From DAOVRL01 sp964459805 (GTDB lineage: Bacteria; Planctomycetota; Phycisphaerae; Sedimentisphaerales; Anaerobacaceae): a stretch of 56,316 bases of DNA. This document shows, piece by piece, positions 52,033-56,316 of this stretch; position 1 is the first letter of the stretch, and every line of letters starts with the position of its first letter. The stretch is taken from NCBI GenBank assembly GCA_964459805.1, contig CAYWOD010000002.1, positions 1-56,316 of the forward strand, in the 5' to 3' direction. A program made the position numbers and the translations under genes. The notes below the pieces were generated by a model, which was given only the letters and a program-made list of their open reading frames with translations, was not told where the DNA came from and did not search any database.

Positions 52033-53739
52033 ATGAAGAGAATATATGCACATTGTGTTGTCGGTGCTCTTGTCTGCATTGTCACTTTGCAGACGGCGGG
52101 AGCGGATTGGCGGGTATGGACGACGACGTCAACCTGCCGTGTGCTCCGCGATGAGCCCGCAGGCACAGGAACCTCCGTTAAGGTTTCGGCAGCGCGAAAT
52201 GAATGGGAAAGCTTTCAGATTCTGGTGCGCACCGATGCTCCTGTTAAAGGGGTCGTGGTTCGGCCCGGTGACCTCAAAGGACCCGAAGCAGCAGTCCTGC
52301 GGGCCGAGGACGCCCGGCTTTACCGACAGCATCAGTTGAAGCTGACCGCTGGGACGTATCGAAACGACCCGTTTAAGCCCGGGTGGTATCCCGATCCCCT
52401 GATTCCATTCAAACATCCGCAGTCGCGCGAGGCGCTGGGCGAGGCGAGGTTTGATGCCGTCCCATTTGATTTGCCCGCAGGGCAGACGCATGGTTTCTGG
52501 GTCGATGTGTACGTCCCGGCCGGCGCGCAACCCGGCCAATACCGCGGCACGTACCGCGTCGTGGCGCAAGGCGGCAAGGTCGTCGATATCCCTGTCACCC
52601 TGACCGTATGGGATTTTGCTTTGCCGCGTGTCTCCACGCTCCAAACCGCTCTCGGCTCGCCGGCGGCGAGAATGAGAAGTTATTATCGCCAGCGGGCCAA
52701 AGAGGCCAAAGAGAAAGAACCGGCAGATTGGGAGGTAGCCGAGACCCAGTGTGCCGAGCTCCTGACACGCCACCGCATAAATGCCACGCCGCCGGGCCCC
52801 CTCGTGCCCGTAGCTCAACCCGATGGGTCGTATAGCATTCCAACCGAGCAGGTCCGCAGGCTACGAGAGTTTATCGACCGTTACCATGTCAACGCCATTG
52901 CCGTTCGCAGTCCGGTCGGCGTCGTCAAAGACCCCGACAAGCAGCGCGACAAGCTCGGTGCCTGGCTAAAAAGCTGGAGCAATGCGGCGGCAAAGCTGGA
53001 CCGCCCCTACGTAACCTTCTACATCTATCTCAAGGATGAGCCGAACGACGAAGAGGCGTACAAGTTCGTACAGAGATGGGGCCGGGCCATCCGCCAGGCC
53101 AACTCGGTTGTCAAGGTTATGGTCGTAGAACAAACCTGGACGGAGAAAGGCAAATCGGGCGCCAACTCAGATTGGGGCGAGCTTCACGGCGCCATCGATA
53201 TATGGTGCCCGTTGTTCTGCCTGTTCAGGCCCGAAAGTGCCGTCAAACGCCAGGCCCTCGGCGAGACCATCTGGACGTACACGGCGCTGTGTCAGGGCAA
53301 GAGTCCGAGCCCCTGGTGGCATATCGACTATCCACTGCTCCACTACCGCGTCCCGGCCTGGATCTCGTGGCGGTATCGCATTCGCGGCCTGCTCTACTGG
53401 GGTGGCATGTCCTACTGGCGGCAGACCCAAGACCCCTGGACCGACCCCTGGACCTATGGCCGGCCAAATCTCGTCTATAACGGCGAGGGGACCATCGTCT
53501 ATCCCGGGCGTGCCGTCGGATATGAAGGAATCGCACCGTCTCTGCGCCTCAAAGCCCTGCGAGACTCAATTGAAGACTACGAATACCTGGCCATCCTCGA
53601 ACACAAGGGTCTGGCAGCCGAAGCTCAAAAGGTGATACTCCCTCTGGCCGGTTCCTGGTTCGATTGGGAAAAAGACCCCACCGCTTATGAGAGAGCCAGG
53701 GCCAAACTCGCCAAAATGATTCTCATTGCCCCCAATTAG
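52033..53739 (+). CDS. exported DUF4091/GH123-like glycoside hydrolase
   Basis: A 568-residue exported protein. The signal peptide (about 1-24) is followed by an N-terminal beta-sandwich (about 25-200: SAARNEWESFQILVR, as in DUF4091 proteins), a TIM-barrel-like middle (about 205-470) and the DUF4091 C-terminal block with GLLYWGGMSYWRQ, YNGEGTIVYPG and SLRLKALRDSIEDYEYL. The family is related to GH123 N-acetylgalactosaminidases. Possible catalytic acids lie in YLKDEPNDEE. AGGGG precedes the ATG at 52033; an upstream GTG would be in frame but lacks such a site. It follows the CE15 gene by 36 nt and probably acts on the same plant-type glycan. Confidence 0.78.
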   Translation: MKRIYAHCVVGALVCIVTLQTAGADWRVWTTTSTCRVLRDEPAGTGTSVKVSAARNEWESFQILVRTDAPVKGVVVRPGDLKGPEAAVLRAEDARLYRQHQLKLTAGTYRNDPFKPGWYPDPLIPFKHPQSREALGEARFDAVPFDLPAGQTHGFWVDVYVPAGAQPGQYRGTYRVVAQGGKVVDIPVTLTVWDFALPRVSTLQTALGSPAARMRSYYRQRAKEAKEKEPADWEVAETQCAELLTRHRINATPPGPLVPVAQPDGSYSIPTEQVRRLREFIDRYHVNAIAVRSPVGVVKDPDKQRDKLGAWLKSWSNAAAKLDRPYVTFYIYLKDEPNDEEAYKFVQRWGRAIRQANSVVKVMVVEQTWTEKGKSGANSDWGELHGAIDIWCPLFCLFRPESAVKRQALGETIWTYTALCQGKSPSPWWHIDYPLLHYRVPAWISWRYRIRGLLYWGGMSYWRQTQDPWTDPWTYGRPNLVYNGEGTIVYPGRAVGYEGIAPSLRLKALRDSIEDYEYLAILEHKGLAAEAQKVILPLAGSWFDWEKDPTAYERARAKLAKMILIAPN

Positions 53740-53755
53740 CAGACCACACCCGCCG

Positions 53756-53866
53756 TCATTGCGAGGAGCGCAGCAGAGCTTGTGCCCGCGAAAGCGGGTA
53801 CGGCAATCTCAACTTCACCATTCAAAATTCGATATTCGATACCTGTCCTGAGCACCGCCGAAGGAT
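53756..53866. repeat. composite island of three small repeat types
   Basis: CGTCATTGCGAGGAGCG...GGCAATCTC (53756-53810) encloses the hairpin CCCGC-GAAA-GCGGG (53785-53798). Next comes TTCAAAATTCGATATTCGATAC (53821-53842), and then CTGTCCTGAGC-ACCGCCGAAGG (53843-53864), related to the element at 25051. No gene is present between 53740 and 53872. Confidence 0.65.
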
Positions 53867-53872
53867 TCGCAT

Positions 53873-54026
53873 TCACTCTTCCCTCATCCACTGCTCTGCA
53901 ATGATGGCCAAATCAAGAAAATTCACTATTCTGTCTCCGTTGATATCGCCTGCAATCCGCCCGTGGCGGATTTCACAAAGAGGTCCCCCAAAGTAGGATT
54001 TGCTTGCTTCGACACTTCCTCCGCGA
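53873..54026 (-). pseudogene. out-of-frame extra dockerin-like repeat after the GLUG gene
   Basis: In a different frame from the GLUG gene, directly after its stop, the minus strand reads GRIAGDINGDRIVNFLDLAIIAEQW, a good dockerin-like EF-hand unit, ending with MREE at 53873. AGTGTCGAA occurs both at the GLUG stop and a few codons later, so slippage or a small deletion may have moved the stop. It could also be an assembly error. I read it as the former C-terminus of the GLUG protein. Confidence 0.5.
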
Positions 54027-56316
54027 CTATTCGACACTTGCCAGCCAGTTCTCGAGGAATATCCCCAAGTCAACCACATCGACCGTTCCGGACCGATTAA
54101 GATCTATCCCCATGCAAAAAGCATTCCGTGAATTACAGTTCTGCCGTAGCCAATAGCGTGCGAAAAACGAAAAATCGCTCATGTTCACACCATCCGGACA
54201 TATAAAATCTCCCACCGGAATCTGCCACACCAATATCGGATAATTCATCCCCTCACAGACCTCCCAAACGTCAACAAAATCCCACCCGGCATCGGCAAAC
54301 GTGCTCGCCATTTGCATCCCGCCCGTGGTCTTACCAATTCCGCCGTCACTCGTAGTCTGCCCGCTGGTCTCAATATCCCAGAAGGCATTGCTGACCGTAC
54401 CAGAATCGTTCAATCCAACCAGCCCACCCACATCAGTTGTTCCTGACACACTACCCCCCGAATAGCAGTTAGATATCTCCCCATAGCCCGAAGTGCTGTA
54501 CGAGTTTTTACCTACCAGGCCGCCGACACTTTCAACACCTGAAACGTTACCTGTAGAGTAACTGTTTAAAACCACCGCTTTGTTTAATCCTACCAACCCC
54601 CCTACACTTCTATCTCCCTCAACAGTGCTCGTTGAGTAGCAGTTGATGAGAATACCGTCAGAAATGATTCCTCTGAAATTCCCTCCTGCCAAACCTCCGA
54701 CTTGGCCATATCCGTAAACGCTGCCTGACGAATAGCAATTGGATATTGCTGCACCAGACCGATTTATTCCTGCTATTCCCCCTGAATAAGAACCTGTTCC
54801 TGACACTATGCCTTCGAAATAGCAGTAGGAAACGTTCCCTATATTATTTTCTCCTACCACACCACCGACATAGGCTGCTCCTGAGATGCTACAAAACGAG
54901 TAACAGTTGGTTATTGTTCCCCTATTAAATCCCACCAGACCGCCGACAAAATCATCCCCCGTAATGTTGCCGCTTGAATAGCAGTTGGTAATTGTGCCTC
55001 CGTCATTCCCTCCCACCAACCCGCTGACACCTCCTGTTCCCGTAACGCTACCGGTCGAATAGCAGTTTGAAATGGCACCGTCATAATTCCTTCCCACCAG
55101 GCCGCCGACATAAGCATCTCCCGAAACGGCGGCGCTTGAATAGCAGTTGGTGATTGTGCCATAATAATTTTCTTCCACCACTCCCACCAGACCGCCGACA
55201 CGGTTACGCCCGGAAACGCTGCCGCCCTCAACATAGCAGCCGGTAATGGTTCCGTCTTTCACGTAGCCAACCAGAGAACCAACAATGCCTCCTGTTCCCG
55301 CATCAACATCAGGATCAATCAATCCCAAATCTTTGATTACTGCGTTAGCATCGTCAACGTATCCGAAAAGACCTACATAGTCTGTTCCTGTGGAACTGTA
55401 GGTAAAGTTTGAGATTCTATGACTATTGCCGTGAATCTCACCGGTGAATGGAAATAGCTGACTACCAATGATATAAACCCCAACCCTTATCAAATCAATA
55501 TCACCGATTAACTTGAAACGTGCTCCCATTAATCTTGGATTATGGCCGATTCCGTTCAGGTCATTAGGTGTTGAGATGAGGTAAGGGTCGTCAGCGGTTC
55601 CTGATCCTCCCGAAAAGGTAGGCAATGGAGCCAAGGGCGAAAGCTCCCACCACAGGACCGGATATCCTCCCCCTGCAGGCTCAGCCCAAATGTCACTGGG
55701 GCCGTCCGGTTGGCCAACGAAATCCCAGCCAGCGTCAATAAATGTGTTCGGATTCTGCATCTCGGCTGTTGGTAAACCCATCCCGCCATCACTGGTTGGC
55801 TGTCCGCTGGTTTCAGTATCCCAGAAAGAAGCCATAACCTCTCCGTATTCATTGTATCCCACCAGTCCGCCGACAGCAGTCGTTCCTATAACGCTGCCGG
55901 TCGAATAGCAGTTGGATATCGTACCGAAGTAGAAGACCAACGCTGGAACATACCAGCCATTTTTTCCCACCAGTCCGCCGACTTCTTCATTCGCCAAAAC
56001 GCCACCGCTCGCATAGGAATTGGTTATTGTGCCACCATTGCCTCCCACAAGCCCGCCGACATCGTCCTCTCCCTCAACGTCGCCGATCGAATAGCAGTTA
56101 GTGATTGTACCATCATTCCATCCCACCAGGCCGCCAACATAACTATTTCCAGACACGCTGCCTTCTGAATAGCAGTTGGTGATTGTGCCCAAATTTAATC
56201 CCACCAGGCCGCCGACGGGGTGATTACCCAAAACGCTGCCGCCCTCAACGTAGCAGTTGGTGATGGTTCCATCACTTAGGCAGCTAACCAGCGAACCAAC
56301 ATACTCTCCTGTCCCC
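54027..56316 (-). CDS. GLUG-repeat exported protein with dockerin-like tail (5' end outside window)
   Basis: The visible 763 codons are open to the window edge, so the true start lies upstream of 56316. More than fifteen GLUG-type units of about 25-35 residues occur, such as VGGLVGLNLGTITNCYSEGSVSG and VGGLVGYNEYGEV. Two copies of a linker with SFWDTETSGQPTSDGG-like sequence follow blocks of repeats (near 55800 and 54350). Two EF-hand-like dockerin pieces close the protein: DGVNMSDFSFFARYWL and DLNRSGTVDVVDLGIFLENWL. GLUG repeats form a beta-solenoid and are common in IgA-protease-like and adhesin proteins. The likely role is surface adhesion or glycan attachment. Confidence 0.8.
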   Translation of the reverse strand, partial: GTGEYVGSLVSCLSDGTITNCYVEGGSVLGNHPVGGLVGLNLGTITNCYSEGSVSGNSYVGGLVGWNDGTITNCYSIGDVEGEDDVGGLVGGNGGTITNSYASGGVLANEEVGGLVGKNGWYVPALVFYFGTISNCYSTGSVIGTTAVGGLVGYNEYGEVMASFWDTETSGQPTSDGGMGLPTAEMQNPNTFIDAGWDFVGQPDGPSDIWAEPAGGGYPVLWWELSPLAPLPTFSGGSGTADDPYLISTPNDLNGIGHNPRLMGARFKLIGDIDLIRVGVYIIGSQLFPFTGEIHGNSHRISNFTYSSTGTDYVGLFGYVDDANAVIKDLGLIDPDVDAGTGGIVGSLVGYVKDGTITGCYVEGGSVSGRNRVGGLVGVVEENYYGTITNCYSSAAVSGDAYVGGLVGRNYDGAISNCYSTGSVTGTGGVSGLVGGNDGGTITNCYSSGNITGDDFVGGLVGFNRGTITNCYSFCSISGAAYVGGVVGENNIGNVSYCYFEGIVSGTGSYSGGIAGINRSGAAISNCYSSGSVYGYGQVGGLAGGNFRGIISDGILINCYSTSTVEGDRSVGGLVGLNKAVVLNSYSTGNVSGVESVGGLVGKNSYSTSGYGEISNCYSGGSVSGTTDVGGLVGLNDSGTVSNAFWDIETSGQTTSDGGIGKTTGGMQMASTFADAGWDFVDVWEVCEGMNYPILVWQIPVGDFICPDGVNMSDFSFFARYWLRQNCNSRNAFCMGIDLNRSGTVDVVDLGIFLENWLASVE

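Noticed and set aside
1..56316. CRISPR arrays, tRNA and rRNA genes
   Set aside because: I found no regularly spaced repeats with unique spacers and no tRNA-like T-arm in a cloverleaf context on either strand.

Overview
The window looks like a chromosomal segment of a planctomycete, most likely of the Phycisphaerae/Sedimentisphaerales type. Reasons: secreted proteins with PEP-CTERM tails sit beside others with planctomycete-style dockerin-like Ca-binding repeats; there are several Tat-exported Gfo/Idh/MocA oxidoreductases, sugar-isomerase TIM barrels, a DUF6807 protein, a GLUG-repeat protein and an ECF sigma/anti-sigma pair; and intergenic DNA is full of short genome-type repeats. The lineage is inferred, as no rRNA gene is present.

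Layout. 1-832: no protein gene, but a candidate structured RNA on the minus strand. 833-9456 (minus): one type IV pilus/type II secretion assembly operon in the order pilM, pilN, pilO, a PilP/GspC-like protein, pilB, pilT, pilC and two pseudopilins. 9848-12803 (minus): an exported protein of unknown function and a trypsin-like DegP-type protease. 13058-17380 (plus): a periplasmic parvulin-type chaperone followed by two LptF/LptG permeases for lipopolysaccharide export, then a broken 4Fe-4S protein gene (17434-17834). 18255-20800 (plus): a PEP-CTERM protein and a papain-family protease with a dockerin-like tail. 20991-22665 (minus): thiC under a TPP riboswitch with a visible terminator/antiterminator switch. 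23026-24823 (plus): an AT-richer HindIII-like restriction-modification pair. 24912-27245 (minus): an FG-GAP/VCBS-type exported protein and an M24B aminopeptidase. 27682-30212 (plus): a rhomboid protease and an SH3b protein.

30327-41731: a carbohydrate catabolism region with four Gfo/Idh/MocA oxidoreductases, one enolase-superfamily enzyme, one intact and one internally deleted sugar isomerase/epimerase, a seven-repeat PEP-CTERM propeller-like protein and a DUF6807 protein. It is followed by a formylglycine-enzyme fragment and an entericidin-like lipoprotein not reported by a 60-residue ORF cutoff. 42317-46565 (minus): an ECF sigma factor and a giant anti-sigma-like protein with many carboxypeptidase-regulatory-like domains. 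46843-53739: a PQQ-type propeller, a Tat-tagged DegT-type aminotransferase, a CE15-type esterase fused to a PL14-like domain, and a DUF4091/GH123-like protein. 54027-56316 (minus): the 3' part of a GLUG-repeat protein that runs off the window.

The most novel item I see is a pair of homologous non-coding sequences at about 438-594 (minus) and 34419-34570 (plus). They share a 33-nt core (28/33 identical) inside a stem whose sequence differs but whose pairing is kept, plus two further conserved hairpins, and each stem starts at the position predicted for transcription start. The second copy lies inside a 311-bp element with perfect 23-bp terminal inverted repeats, so this RNA may be carried by a MITE-like element. 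The window also records heavy small-repeat activity, including one repeat inserted in frame in a coding gene, and several gene remnants.
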